DNA of 64,000 nucleotides from Pseudomonadota bacterium (lineage in GTDB: Bacteria > Pseudomonadota > Alphaproteobacteria > Rhodobacterales > Rhodobacteraceae): assembly GCA_020161615.1 (NCBI GenBank), contig JAIUPD010000007.1:124001-188000 (forward strand). Reading direction: 5' to 3'. The notes below the pieces were generated by a model. The model had not been told where the DNA came from. It did not search any database and saw only the letters and a list, made by a program, of their open reading frames with translations. Each line of letters begins with the position of its first letter. The first letter of the stretch is position 1. The translations under genes and the position numbers were made by a program. Shown here one piece after another: positions 17,231-26,279 of the stretch.

Positions 17231-18780
17231 GCAATGTTGCACAAACCCTTGTCGACTGGCTGAAAATCGAGGGCGTCACGGTGATCTTCGGGATCCCGGG
17301 CGTCCATACGATCGAATTGTACCGCGCGCTGGCGGGTTCCGGCATCCGCCACATCACGCCGCGGCACGAGGCCTCGGCCGGGTTCATGGCTGATGGTTAT
17401 GCCCGGGTTTCGGGTCACTTCGGCGTGGCGCTGGTGATCACCGGGCCGGGCGTCACCAACATGATGACGCCGATGGCGCAGGCCCGCGCCGATTCCATCC
17501 CGATCCTGGTGATCTCGGGCGTCAACCGGCGCGACACGCTGGGCAAGGGGCTGGGCTATCTGCACGAATTGCCCGACCAGCGCGCGGTGACAAAGGTGCT
17601 GGGCCCGGCGCTGCATCTGGAGGATCCGCAGGCGCTGCCCGGGCTCCTGGCCCATGCGGGCCGCGCGCTGACCACCGGGCGGCGCGGCCCGGTGCATGTG
17701 GAGATCCCGCTCGACCTGATGGCGGCCAAGGCTCCGCCCGCCGCGGCGCTGGCCACCCCGGTTGCCACCCTGCCCGATCCGGCCAAGGCCCGCGCGCGGT
17801 TGCGGCTGTCGAAGCGGCCGGTGATCCTGGCAGGCGGCGGCTGCCGTTATGCCGGGGCCGAGCTTCAGGCCTTCGCCGAGGCGCTGAACGCGCCGGTGAT
17901 CCTGACCACCAACGCCCGCGGGCTGATGCATGGGCATCCTCTGGCCATCCCCGCCTCGCCCAGCCTGCAACCCGTACGCGACCTGATCCGCGACTCCGAC
18001 CAGTTGATCGTCGCGGGCTCGGAACTGGGGCCGACCGATTGCGACATGTACGGCACCGGCACCTTCCCCGAACTCTCGGGCATGATCCGCATCGACATCG
18101 ACGGCGCGCAGCTGGCCCGCCATTTCGCCGCGCTGACGCTGCAGGCCGATGTGGCGGCGATGCTGCCAAAACTGCATCCGGTGGCCCCCGCCGCCGACGG
18201 CCCTGAGCGCGCGGCGGCCACGCGGCAAGCTGCCTTCGCCGCGCTCACGCCTGAGTATCAGGATGAAGTGCGGCTGCTGCAGCGGCTGCGCGATGCCGTG
18301 CCGAATGCGCTGTTTGTCGGCGATTCGACGCAGATCGCCTATGCCGGAAACCTCTATTACAGCCATGACCGCGCGGGCGGCTGGTTCAACGCCGCCACCG
18401 GCTATGGGGCGTTGGGCTACGCGATCGGGGCCTCGGTCGGGGCAGCGCTGGCCGATCCCGGGGCGCGGGTCGTCTGCCTCGCGGGCGACGGCGGGCTGAT
18501 GTTCCACCCGGGCGATCTGCGCACCGCGCGGGACGAGAATCTGGACGTGACCTTCGTCGTCTTCAACAACGAGGGCTATGGCGAGATCGCGCGCGCCATG
18601 AAGGACGCAGGCGCCGAGGTGATCGGCTGCACGCCCTCGGCCCCCGACATGCGGGCGCTGGCCGAGGCGATGGGCCTGCCCTATGCCCGCGCTACCGACA
18701 GCGATCTGCCGATCATCGTGGCCAGTGGACAAGGCCCCCGTCTGGTCGAGGTCCGGCGCAGAAACGTGCGCGATTTCTAA
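17227..18780 (+). CDS. aruI: ThDP-dependent 2-ketoarginine (5-guanidino-2-oxopentanoate) decarboxylase
   Basis: A 517-aa ThDP enzyme of the acetolactate synthase/pyruvate decarboxylase fold. The Pyr domain has RHEASAGFMADGYAR (activating Glu ~50). The PP domain has the ThDP/Mg motif beginning AGDGGLMF and ending FNNEGYG about 28 residues later. It overlaps the transaminase by 4 nt. AruI decarboxylates 2-ketoarginine to 4-guanidinobutanal. Length and Pyr-domain wording fit AruI better than acetolactate synthase, and no small subunit is present. Last gene of the operon; downstream dehydrogenase and guanidinobutyrase genes are not here. Confidence 0.82.
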   Translation: MSNVAQTLVDWLKIEGVTVIFGIPGVHTIELYRALAGSGIRHITPRHEASAGFMADGYARVSGHFGVALVITGPGVTNMMTPMAQARADSIPILVISGVNRRDTLGKGLGYLHELPDQRAVTKVLGPALHLEDPQALPGLLAHAGRALTTGRRGPVHVEIPLDLMAAKAPPAAALATPVATLPDPAKARARLRLSKRPVILAGGGCRYAGAELQAFAEALNAPVILTTNARGLMHGHPLAIPASPSLQPVRDLIRDSDQLIVAGSELGPTDCDMYGTGTFPELSGMIRIDIDGAQLARHFAALTLQADVAAMLPKLHPVAPAADGPERAAATRQAAFAALTPEYQDEVRLLQRLRDAVPNALFVGDSTQIAYAGNLYYSHDRAGGWFNAATGYGALGYAIGASVGAALADPGARVVCLAGDGGLMFHPGDLRTARDENLDVTFVVFNNEGYGEIARAMKDAGAEVIGCTPSAPDMRALAEAMGLPYARATDSDLPIIVASGQGPRLVEVRRRNVRDF

Positions 18781-18837
18781 GGCTTGGCGGCTGTCGCAAT
18801 TGTCAGTCCTTTGAATGTCTGACACCGTGAAAAGCCA

Positions 18838-18865
18838 AAGCCCCGCGCCTTTAGGCACGGGGCTT
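18838..18865 (-). terminator. Rho-independent terminator of clpX
   Basis: AAGCCCCG and CGGGGCTT (with inner GCC/GGC) enclose TTTA. On the minus strand the stem is followed by TTTGGCTTTT, so it mainly ends the clpP-clpX transcript. It also lies 58 bp beyond the stop of the convergent decarboxylase gene and may act both ways. Confidence 0.75.
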
Positions 18866-18888
18866 GGCTCATTCAGGCGGCCGGGTGA

Positions 18889-20169
18889 TCAGCCTGCCGA
18901 ACCCGCGCTTTGCGGTTGCTTGCTGTCGGTATAGATCAGCAGCGGCCGCGCGCCCGAGGTCACGGATTCATCGTTGACCACCACCTCTTCGACATTCTCC
19001 ATGCCCGGCAACTCGAACATCGTGTCGAGGAGGATGTCCTCCATGATCGAGCGCAGGCCCCGCGCGCCGGTCTTGCGCTGGATCGCCCGCTTGGCGATGG
19101 AGCGCAGCGCGTCGTCGGTGAAGGTGAGGTCGGTGCCCTCGATCTCGAACAGGCGCTGGTATTGCTTGACCAGGGCGTTCTTCGGCTCGGTCAGGATGGT
19201 CACCAGCGCCGCCTCGTCGAGGTCGGTCAGCGTGGCGATCACCGGCAGACGGCCGACGAATTCCGGGATCAGGCCGAATTTCAGCAGATCCTCGGGCTCG
19301 AGCTGGGTCAGCGCCTCGCCCACGGTGCGCTTCGATTCGTCCTTCACATCCGCGCCGAACCCGATCGCCGTGCCCTTGTTGCGCATGGCGATGATCTTTT
19401 CGAGCCCGGCGAAGGCGCCGCCGCAGATGAACAGGATGTTCGTCGTGTCCACCTGCAGGAATTCCTGCTGCGGATGCTTGCGCCCACCCTGCGGCGGAAC
19501 GCTTGCAACCGTGCCTTCCATCAGCTTCAGAAGCGCCTGCTGCACCCCCTCGCCCGAGACGTCGCGGGTGATCGAGGGATTGTCCGACTTGCGGGTGATC
19601 TTATCGACCTCGTCGATATAGACGATGCCGCGCTGCGCCCGCTCGACGTTGTATTCCGACGCTTGCAGCAGCTTGAGGATGATGTTTTCCACATCCTCGC
19701 CCACGTAGCCCGCTTCGGTCAGTGTGGTGGCATCGGCCATGGTGAAGGGCACATCCAGGATGCGCGCCAGCGTCTGCGCCAGCAGCGTCTTGCCGCAGCC
19801 GGTGGGGCCGATCAGCAGGATGTTCGACTTCGACAATTCGATTTCGCCTGCCTTGCCGGATTTGCCGGAAAAGCCCAGGCGCTTGTAATGGTTGTGCACC
19901 GCGACCGAGAGGACCCGCTTGGCGCGTTCCTGACCGATCACGTAATCGTCCAGCACCTTGCAGATGTCGCGCGGCGTGGGCACGCCGTCGGTCGATTTGA
20001 AGCCGGTGCCCTTGGTCTCCTCACGGATGATATCCATGCAGAGTTCGACGCATTCATCGCAGATGAAGACCGTGGGGCCGGCGATGAGCTTGCGCACCTC
20101 ATGCTGGCTTTTGCCGCAAAAGGAGCAATACAGCGTGTTCTTGCTGTCGCTACCGGAGGAATGAGCCAT
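18889..20169 (-). CDS. clpX: ATP-dependent Clp protease, ATPase subunit ClpX
   Basis: A 426-aa AAA+ unfoldase that feeds proteins to ClpP. The N-terminal zinc domain has C15-x2-C18 and C37-x2-C40 (CSFCGKS, FICDEC). Walker A GPTGCGKT is at 121-128, Walker B is VYIDEVDKI, and sensor 2 lies in [14 protein letters not shown]. Length is normal (E. coli 424). Start ATG 20169 gives MAHSSGSDS, immediately before the zinc finger. It lies 114 bp downstream of clpP on the same strand with a hairpin between. Confidence 0.97.
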   Translation of the reverse strand: MAHSSGSDSKNTLYCSFCGKSQHEVRKLIAGPTVFICDECVELCMDIIREETKGTGFKSTDGVPTPRDICKVLDDYVIGQERAKRVLSVAVHNHYKRLGFSGKSGKAGEIELSKSNILLIGPTGCGKTLLAQTLARILDVPFTMADATTLTEAGYVGEDVENIILKLLQASEYNVERAQRGIVYIDEVDKITRKSDNPSITRDVSGEGVQQALLKLMEGTVASVPPQGGRKHPQQEFLQVDTTNILFICGGAFAGLEKIIAMRNKGTAIGFGADVKDESKRTVGEALTQLEPEDLLKFGLIPEFVGRLPVIATLTDLDEAALVTILTEPKNALVKQYQRLFEIEGTDLTFTDDALRSIAKRAIQRKTGARGLRSIMEDILLDTMFELPGMENVEEVVVNDESVTSGARPLLIYTDSKQPQSAGSAG

Positions 20170-20237
20170 TCGACACCTCGTGCTCGTCGTGGTTCCTGGC
20201 CTTCTGACGGGCCCTTGGGTCAAAACTAGGCCAGCCA

Positions 20238-20274
20238 GCGGGCAGGGACAATGCCAAATCGCATTCCTGCCCGC
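20238..20274 (-). other. Intergenic hairpin between clpP and clpX
   Basis: GCGGGCAGG pairs with CCTGCCCGC, and an inner AATGC/GCATT pair encloses a 6-nt loop with a 3-nt bulge. It lies just after the clpP stop on the clpP-clpX transcript. No U-run follows directly, so it could be a processing or stability element, or a partial terminator that sets the clpP:clpX ratio. Confidence 0.55.
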
Positions 20275-20283
20275 GGCCGTGGA

Positions 20284-20910
20284 TCACTTCGCCTCGGCCG
20301 GGGTATCCCGGTTGACGAGGATTTCGTCGATCAGACCCCAAGCTTTCGCCTCTTCCGGGGTCATGAAATTGTCCCGCTCCAGCGCATCCTCGACCTTGCG
20401 GTAGGTGTTGCCGGTGTGGCGTACATAGATCTCGTTCAGGCGCTTTTTCAGCCGTTCGGTGTTGCGGGCGTGGATCATGATGTCCGTCGCCTGCCCCTGG
20501 AAGCCGCCCGAGGGCTGGTGCACCATGACCGAGCTGTTCGGCAGCGAGAAGCGCATGCCCTTCTCCCCGGCCGTCAGCAGCAGCGACCCCATCGAGGCCG
20601 CCTGCCCGATCACCAGCGTCGAGACCTTCGGCTTGATGTATTGCATCGTGTCATAGATCGACAGCCCCGAGGTCACCACGCCACCCGGCGAGTTGATGTA
20701 CATCGAGATCTCTTTCGAGGGGTTCTCGGCCTCCAGATGCAGCAACTGCGCCACGATCAGCGTGGCCATCCCGTCATGCACCGGACCGTTGACGAAGATC
20801 ACCCGTTCCTTGAGGAGCCGCGAGAAGATGTCATAGGCACGCTCGCCCCGGCTGGTCTGTTCGACCACCATGGGAACGAGGTTCATGTAGGTTTCAATCG
20901 GATCGCGCAT
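20284..20910 (-). CDS. clpP: ATP-dependent Clp protease, proteolytic subunit ClpP
   Basis: A 208-aa serine protease that forms the Clp degradation chamber. The triad is S106 ([11 protein letters not shown]), H131 ([10 protein letters not shown]) and D180 (ALERDNFM), each shifted eight residues from E. coli numbering. Start ATG 20910 ([10 protein letters not shown]); longer upstream reading is antisense to soeA and is rejected. First gene of clpP-clpX; its promoter region (20911-21051) is shared with divergent soeA. Confidence 0.97.
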   Translation of the reverse strand: MRDPIETYMNLVPMVVEQTSRGERAYDIFSRLLKERVIFVNGPVHDGMATLIVAQLLHLEAENPSKEISMYINSPGGVVTSGLSIYDTMQYIKPKVSTLVIGQAASMGSLLLTAGEKGMRFSLPNSSVMVHQPSGGFQGQATDIMIHARNTERLKKRLNEIYVRHTGNTYRKVEDALERDNFMTPEEAKAWGLIDEILVNRDTPAEAK

Positions 20911-21051
20911 CGCTCGGGCCTCGCTCTGACGGGTATCTGCCACGGTAGGGGTCAATTCTTGCCCAAGACTTAGCCTTCCGATCCGACCCCCGCAAGGGCA
21001 GCACCCCCGGCTTTTTCGGGCCCCCTCTCCGGCGGCCCCGGGGCGCTTGCC

Positions 21052-23910
21052 ATGGACAAAGCGGGCATCATCCTGTTCGATCGGCCCAAGGCCCCCGCAA
21101 GCGAGGTACTGATGCAGCGCCAGCCCCGGCTCGACCTGTCGCCCCCCGTCTCGGACGAGATGCGCCAGACCACCTGCTACATGTGCGCCTGCCGCTGCGG
21201 GATCAACGTGCATCTGAAGGGGGGCGAGGTCGCCTATATCGAGGGCAACCGCGATCATCCGGTGAACAAGGGCGTGCTCTGCGCCAAGGGCTCGGCCGGG
21301 ATCATGCAGCATCTCTCGCCCGCGCGGCTCAGGAAGCCGCTCAGGCGCGTGGGCCCGCGCGGCTCGGGCCAGTTTCGGGAAATCGAGTGGGAGGAGGCGC
21401 TGTCGCTCGCCACCTCCTGGATGCAGCCCCTGCGCGACACGGCGCCCGAGAAACTCGCCTTCTTCACCGGCCGCGACCAGTCGCAAAGCCTGACCGGCTG
21501 GTGGGCACAGAGTTTCGGCACGCCGAATTACGCGGCGCATGGCGGGTTCTGCTCGGTGAACATGGCCGCCGCCGGGATCTACACCATGGGCGGCGCCTTT
21601 TGGGAATTCGGCCAACCGGATTGGGAGCGTACGAGGCTTTTCATGCTGTTCGGCGTGGCCGAGGATCACGATTCGAACCCGATCAAGATGGGCATCGGCA
21701 AGCTGAAAGCCCGGGGCGGGCGGATGATCGCCGTGAACCCGATCCGCACCGGCTATAACGCCGTGGCCGACGACTGGCTGGCGATCACGCCGGGGACCGA
21801 CGGCCTGCTGATCCTCGCCCTGATCCACGAACTCTTCCGGCTGGGCAAGATCGACCTCGACTATCTCATCGCCTACACCAACGCCCCCTTCCTGGTGCAG
21901 GGCACGGGCGACGAGGCGGGTCTTTTCCTGCGCGACGCCAAGGGCACGCCACAGGTGCTGGACCGCCGGACCGGCGCGCCCGCCCCCTGGGACGCCCCCG
22001 GCGTGCAGCCCGATCCCGCCGCCGACTGGCAGGGCCACAAGACCGTGTTGCGGCTGATGGCCGAGCGCTACCTCGCGCCCGAGCATGCGCCCGAGGCCGT
22101 GGCCGAGCGCTGCGGCATCCCGGCCGCGCGCATCCGCGCCGTGGCCGCCGAACTCGCCCGCGTCGCCTTCGAGGAAGAGATCACCCTCAACCAGCCCTGG
22201 ACCGATTTCCGCGGCCAGCGGCACGCGGTGATGAAGGGCCGCCCGGTCAGCGTCCACGCCATGCGCGGAATTTCGGCCCATTCCAACGGCTTCCAGACCT
22301 GCCGCGCGCTGCACGTTTTGCAGATCCTGCTGGGTTCGATCGAGGTGCCGGGCGGCTACCGCTTCAAACCGCCCTACCCCAAACCGGTCGAGGCCCATCC
22401 CCGCCCCCATGCCGCTGTCACGCCGGGCCAGCCGCTCGACGGCCCGCATCTGGGCTATCCGCTGGGCCCCGAACATCTGCTTCTGAACGAGGACGGCAGC
22501 GCCAAACGCATCGACAGGGCCTTCACCTGGGAGAACCCCCTCTCGGCCCACGGGCTGATGCATATGCTGATCTCGAACGCCCATGCCGGCGATCCCTACC
22601 GCATCGACACGCTGTTCCTTTACATGGCCAACATGGCCTGGAACTCGTCGATGAATACGTCCGAGGCGATGCGGATGCTGACCGACACCGACGCATCGGG
22701 CGCCTATGTCATCCCGCATATCATCTACGCCGACAGCTATTCCTCCGAGATGGTCGCCTTCGCCGATCTGGTCCTGCCCGACACGACCTATCTGGAGCGC
22801 CACGATTGCATCTCGCTCCTCGACCGCCCGATCGGCGAGCCCGACAGCATGAACGACGCAATCCGCTGGCCGGTGGTCGAACCCGACCGGGATGTGCGCG
22901 GCTTCCAGTCGGTGCTGCTGGACCTCGGCGCCCGCCTGCGCCTGCCCGGCATGGTGAAGGAAGACGGCACGCCCAAGTACCGCGATTACGCCGATTACAT
23001 GGTGAACCACGAACGCCGCCCCGGCATCGGCCCGCTGGCCGGCTGGCGCGGCGACGGCACCGGCTCGGGCCGCGGCGCGCCGAACCCCGACCAACTGGAC
23101 CGCTATATCGCGAATGGCGGCTTCTACTCGGACCACATCCCCCAGAACGCCCGTTTCTTCAAACCCTGGAATGCCGCCTATCAGGATTGGGCCGTGGCGC
23201 GCGGCCTTTACGACAAGCCCGCGCCATATCTCTTCGCCCTTTACAGCGAGCCGCTGGCCCGCTTCCGGCGCGCGGCCTCGGGGCTCGGCCCCCATCAGCC
23301 GCCCGACCACCTCCGCCCGCAGCTGAAACAGGCGATGGACCCGCTCCCCCTGTGGTATCCGCCCTTGGGCGACAGTCTGAGCGACCCCGCCGAGTATCCC
23401 CTCCACGCCCTGACCCAGCGCCCGGCGGCGATGTATCATTCCTGGGGCTCGCAGAACCCCTGGCTGCGGCAGATCCACGGCATGAACCCGCTCTACGTGC
23501 CGAAGACAATCTGGGAGGCGCATGGCTTTCAGGAGGGCGACTGGGCCTATCTCATCTCACCCCAGGGCCGCATCCGCATCCCCGTCGCCCGCATGGACGC
23601 GCTGAACGAACACACCGTCTGGACCTGGAACGCCATCGGCAAGCGCCGCGGCGCCTGGGCGCTGGACGAAAAAGCCCCCGAGGCCGAAAAAGGGTTCCTC
23701 CTCAACCACCTGATCCCCGAACTTCTGCCCGACCCCGACCCCGACGGTCGCCGCCGCCCGAACGCCGACCCGGTCACCGGCCAGGCCGCCTGGTTCGACC
23801 TGCGCGTCCGCTTGGAAAAAGCCCCGCCCGGCGCCCCCTCCGAACCCGCGCACGACGCCCAGCATTCGCCGGTTCCCCGGGCCCCCGCGACCCTCGCAAG
23901 GCACAGCTGA
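21052..23910 (+). CDS. soeA: Sulfite dehydrogenase SoeABC, molybdopterin catalytic subunit
   Basis: A 952-aa DMSO-reductase-family molybdoenzyme that oxidises sulfite to sulfate in the cytoplasm and passes electrons to quinone through SoeB and SoeC. Cys residues 42, 45, 49 and 77 ([16 protein letters not shown]) bind the N-terminal [4Fe-4S]. There is no Tat signal, which matches cytoplasmic SoeA rather than periplasmic formate or DMSO enzymes. The block [14 protein letters not shown] is SoeA-like, and the DmsB- and DmsC-type genes that follow complete the complex. ATG 21052 has a weak ribosome-binding site; ATG 21112 is an alternative. Confidence 0.88.
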   Translation: MDKAGIILFDRPKAPASEVLMQRQPRLDLSPPVSDEMRQTTCYMCACRCGINVHLKGGEVAYIEGNRDHPVNKGVLCAKGSAGIMQHLSPARLRKPLRRVGPRGSGQFREIEWEEALSLATSWMQPLRDTAPEKLAFFTGRDQSQSLTGWWAQSFGTPNYAAHGGFCSVNMAAAGIYTMGGAFWEFGQPDWERTRLFMLFGVAEDHDSNPIKMGIGKLKARGGRMIAVNPIRTGYNAVADDWLAITPGTDGLLILALIHELFRLGKIDLDYLIAYTNAPFLVQGTGDEAGLFLRDAKGTPQVLDRRTGAPAPWDAPGVQPDPAADWQGHKTVLRLMAERYLAPEHAPEAVAERCGIPAARIRAVAAELARVAFEEEITLNQPWTDFRGQRHAVMKGRPVSVHAMRGISAHSNGFQTCRALHVLQILLGSIEVPGGYRFKPPYPKPVEAHPRPHAAVTPGQPLDGPHLGYPLGPEHLLLNEDGSAKRIDRAFTWENPLSAHGLMHMLISNAHAGDPYRIDTLFLYMANMAWNSSMNTSEAMRMLTDTDASGAYVIPHIIYADSYSSEMVAFADLVLPDTTYLERHDCISLLDRPIGEPDSMNDAIRWPVVEPDRDVRGFQSVLLDLGARLRLPGMVKEDGTPKYRDYADYMVNHERRPGIGPLAGWRGDGTGSGRGAPNPDQLDRYIANGGFYSDHIPQNARFFKPWNAAYQDWAVARGLYDKPAPYLFALYSEPLARFRRAASGLGPHQPPDHLRPQLKQAMDPLPLWYPPLGDSLSDPAEYPLHALTQRPAAMYHSWGSQNPWLRQIHGMNPLYVPKTIWEAHGFQEGDWAYLISPQGRIRIPVARMDALNEHTVWTWNAIGKRRGAWALDEKAPEAEKGFLLNHLIPELLPDPDPDGRRRPNADPVTGQAAWFDLRVRLEKAPPGAPSEPAHDAQHSPVPRAPATLARHS

Positions 23911-23920
23911 CATGCCCCAC

Positions 23921-23940
23921 CATCTTGCCCCAAATACTCA
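23921..23940 (-). repeat. Short dispersed tail motif, copy D
   Basis: Read on the minus strand, GAGTATTTGGGGCAAGATG matches the tail found in elements A, B and C (GAGGATATTT or GTATTT followed by CAAAGATG-like bases). It fills most of the 63-bp soeA-soeB gap. Confidence 0.5.
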
Positions 23941-23973
23941 GACCCGGCCCGCCACCGGGCGCGAGGCTCGCCC

Positions 23974-24723
23974 ATGACCGCCCTGCCGCCCCCCTCCGAC
24001 ACGAAACTCGGCCTGGTCATCGACCTCGACACCTGCGTCGGCTGTCATGCCTGCGTCATCGCCTGCAAGGGCTGGAACACCGAGAATTACGGCGCCCCCC
24101 TGTCGGACACCGACCCCTATGGCGCCGAGCCCGAAGGCACCTTCCTCAACCGCGTCCACAGCTACGAGGTCACGCCCGAATCCGGCACCCCCCTCACCGT
24201 GCATTTCCCGAAATCCTGCCTGCATTGCGAGGATGCGCCCTGCGTGCCGGTCTGCCCGACCGGTGCCAGCTACAAGCGGGCCGAGGACGGGATCGTGCTG
24301 GTCAACGAGGATGCCTGCATCGGCTGCGGCCTCTGCGCCTGGGCCTGTCCCTATGGCGCGCGCGAACTCGACGCGCTGGCGGGCGTCATGAAGAAATGCA
24401 CGCTCTGCGTCGACCGCATCTATAACGAGGCGCTGCCCGAGCGCGACCGCGAGCCTGCCTGCGTGCGCACCTGCCCGGCGGGCGCGCGCCATTTCGGCGA
24501 TCTGGGCGATGCGGAAAGCGCGGTGTCGCGGCTGGTGGAGGAGCGGGGCGGGATCGACCTGATGCCTGATCTCGGTGCGGGGCCGGTGAACAAATACCTG
24601 CCCCCCCGTCCCCGAGACCGGCTGCAGGAGGCCCCGCCCGATCTCGCCGCGCTCTGCGAGCCGGGGACCGAGGGGCTCGGCGGCTTCCTCGGCTGGATCG
24701 ACCGCGCGCTGTCGAGGCTCTGA
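23974..24723 (+). CDS. soeB: Sulfite dehydrogenase SoeABC, iron-sulfur subunit
   Basis: A 249-aa DmsB/NrfC-like electron-transfer subunit. Four Cys clusters for four [4Fe-4S] centres are visible: C21-x2-C-x2-C-x3-C (DTCVGCHACVIACKGW), CLHCEDAPCVPVCPTG, DACIGCGLCAWACPYG, and KKCTLCVDR paired with CVRTCPAG. No signal peptide, so it sits on the cytoplasmic face with SoeA. Its stop shares one base with the soeC start (TGATG). Confidence 0.9.
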   Translation: MTALPPPSDTKLGLVIDLDTCVGCHACVIACKGWNTENYGAPLSDTDPYGAEPEGTFLNRVHSYEVTPESGTPLTVHFPKSCLHCEDAPCVPVCPTGASYKRAEDGIVLVNEDACIGCGLCAWACPYGARELDALAGVMKKCTLCVDRIYNEALPERDREPACVRTCPAGARHFGDLGDAESAVSRLVEERGGIDLMPDLGAGPVNKYLPPRPRDRLQEAPPDLAALCEPGTEGLGGFLGWIDRALSRL

Positions 24724-25595
24724 TGCATCCCGCGCCCTCGATCATCGCCTTTACCACGCTCTCCGGTCTTGGCCTGGGCCTGCTGACCTATCTCGGCTTC
24801 GGCGCCGTCACGCCCCGGGGCTGGGCTGCGTTTCTCTGGTTCGGCCTTGGCTACGGGCTGGTGCTGACCGGGCTCGCAGCCTCGGCCCTGCATCTGGGCC
24901 GCCCCGAGCGGGCGCTGCGGGCCTTCACGCAATGGCGCACCAGCTGGCTTTCGCGTGAAGCGGTGCTGGCGGCGCTGGCCCTTCTGGCGATGGCGCCCCA
25001 TGCCGCGGGGCTGGTCTTCTGGGACCGGGCCATGCCGCTGGCAGGGATGGCGGGCAGCGCGCTCTGCCTTGCCACGATCCTGGCCACGGCGATGATCTAT
25101 GCGCAACTCCGCACCGTGCCGCGCTGGCGTCACTGGACAACGCCCGCGGTGTTCCTGACCGCCGCGCTCGCTGGCGGGGCGATCCTGACCGCCCGGGTCG
25201 ATCTGGCCGAATTGACGCTGCCCTGGCTCGCCCTGGTGCTGGCGCTGCACTGGATCCTCGGCGACCGGCAATTCGCCCGCGCCGGCCACAGCCCCGAGAG
25301 CGCGACCGGCCTCGGCCCCCTCGGCCGGGTCCGCCAGCTGGAGCCGCCGCACACCGGCCCGAATTATCTGCTGCGCGAGATGGTCTATGTTGTCGGCCGC
25401 CGTCACCGGATGAAACTGCGCGTCATCGCCCTGCTGCTGGCCTGCCTGATCCCGGCGCTGCTCCTCGGCCTCTGGCCCGGCTGGCCCGCGGTGATCCTGG
25501 CCGCGCTCTGTCATCTCGGCGGGATGCTGAGTGCGCGCTGGCTGTTCTTCGCCGAGGCCGAACATGTGCTGGGCCTCTATTACGGGCGCCGCTGA
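24723..25595 (+). CDS. soeC: Sulfite dehydrogenase SoeABC, membrane anchor
   Basis: A 290-aa DmsC/NrfD-type integral membrane subunit with about eight hydrophobic segments (first at ~8-30, last at ~240-285). It anchors SoeAB and hands electrons to the quinone pool. Gene order and one-base overlap with soeB support assignment to SoeABC. A GC-rich stem lies 27 bp after the stop. Confidence 0.88.
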   Translation: MHPAPSIIAFTTLSGLGLGLLTYLGFGAVTPRGWAAFLWFGLGYGLVLTGLAASALHLGRPERALRAFTQWRTSWLSREAVLAALALLAMAPHAAGLVFWDRAMPLAGMAGSALCLATILATAMIYAQLRTVPRWRHWTTPAVFLTAALAGGAILTARVDLAELTLPWLALVLALHWILGDRQFARAGHSPESATGLGPLGRVRQLEPPHTGPNYLLREMVYVVGRRHRMKLRVIALLLACLIPALLLGLWPGWPAVILAALCHLGGMLSARWLFFAEAEHVLGLYYGRR

Positions 25596-25621
25596 GGTCT
25601 TGCGCCCCGCGTGCCGAAGAA

Positions 25622-25643
25622 AGGGGGGCCGTCTGCCCCCCCT
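25622..25643 (+). terminator. GC stem after soeABC
   Basis: AGGGGGGC and GCCCCCCT pair around CGTCT, 27 bp beyond the soeC stop. No T-run follows, so it is a weak or factor-assisted terminator at most. Confidence 0.45.
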
Positions 25644-25696
25644 CTGCCCTGCGGTCTGATCTGGCCCTTCGCTTACGCTCCGGGCGTTCGGGCCTG

Positions 25697-25765
25697 ACGA
25701 CGCGCCACTGGCGCCTCGTCCGCGCGGCCCTCCCCCCCCCGAGGATATTTGAGGCCCAAAGAAGG
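25697..25765 (+). repeat. Dispersed intergenic element, partial copy B
   Basis: Contains the second inverted repeat of the long element (CGCGCCACTGGCGC inside a GACGA/TCGTC stem) and the tail GAGGATATTTGAGGCCCAAAGAAG, but lacks the first half found in copies A and C. It lies in the gap between soeC and the convergent holin gene, again at the 3' ends of two genes. Confidence 0.6.
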
Positions 25766-25769
25766 GGCC

Positions 25770-26279
25770 TTATTGGCCGCGGCGGCCTTCTTCCAGCCAG
25801 GCCTCCAGCGCCGGGTTGCGGGCGGCGGCGGGCGCGGCCTCGGGCAGCGGCGCGGCAACGGGGTCCGGCGGGCGCTGGGCGCGGCGGTAATGCGTTTCGC
25901 GCGCGCCGAAATAGAAGGCCACCACCGCGCCCAGCAGCCACCACAGGGGTTCGGGCACCGTGGCGAGCCCCTGCATGCGCAACGAAAAGCCCGCGGGATC
26001 GACCATCGCATAGCCGAAGAGCGCGGGCGTGGCCAAGGCCAGCAGCGGCCGGGGCAGCCGGTTCAAGCCATTGACGAAACTGTCGAACCAACCCTGGCGG
26101 GCCAACTGGAACTCTGCCGCATAGGCCTGCTGCGCCGCAGTAAAGGCGTCGTGCGAGAGTTCCATCTGCCGCGTGGCATTGGGGCGGAAGACCTCGGCCA
26201 GGTCGGTGCCGACCCGGCCGATCTCGGCCGCGCCACCGCGCAGGAACAACGCGCGGGCCAGTGTCGCGATCAGACCCAT
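25770..26279 (-). CDS. GTA-type three-transmembrane holin
   Basis: A 169-aa membrane protein resembling the holin_3TMs family used for gene transfer agent release. N-terminal amphipathic part (GLIATLARALFLRGGAAEIGRVGTDLAEVFRPNATRQ in the first ~40 residues), hydrophobic segments around 78-95 and 108-125, and a Pro/Ala-rich C-terminal tail. It overlaps the endolysin gene by 10 nt, giving a two-gene lysis cassette. It would permeabilise the inner membrane so the endolysin reaches the wall. No GTA structural gene is in the window; in Rhodobacter capsulatus the lysis genes are also unlinked. Confidence 0.82.
   Translation of the reverse strand: MGLIATLARALFLRGGAAEIGRVGTDLAEVFRPNATRQMELSHDAFTAAQQAYAAEFQLARQGWFDSFVNGLNRLPRPLLALATPALFGYAMVDPAGFSLRMQGLATVPEPLWWLLGAVVAFYFGARETHYRRAQRPPDPVAAPLPEAAPAAARNPALEAWLEEGRRGQ

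Noticed and set aside
16052-18780. Aromatic aminotransferase plus acetolactate synthase
   Set aside because: No acetolactate synthase small subunit; tight pairing and sequence stretches match AruH/AruI better.
20914-23523. Very long open frame on the minus strand upstream of and in frame with clpP
   Set aside because: It is antisense to soeA, has no recognisable domain, and the ClpP family begins at [10 protein letters not shown]; long stop-free frames are expected opposite GC-rich genes.
21052-25595. Formate dehydrogenase, DMSO reductase or polysulfide reductase instead of SoeABC
   Set aside because: No Tat signal on the catalytic subunit and the subunit sizes and order fit SoeABC better; still worth a phylogenetic check.
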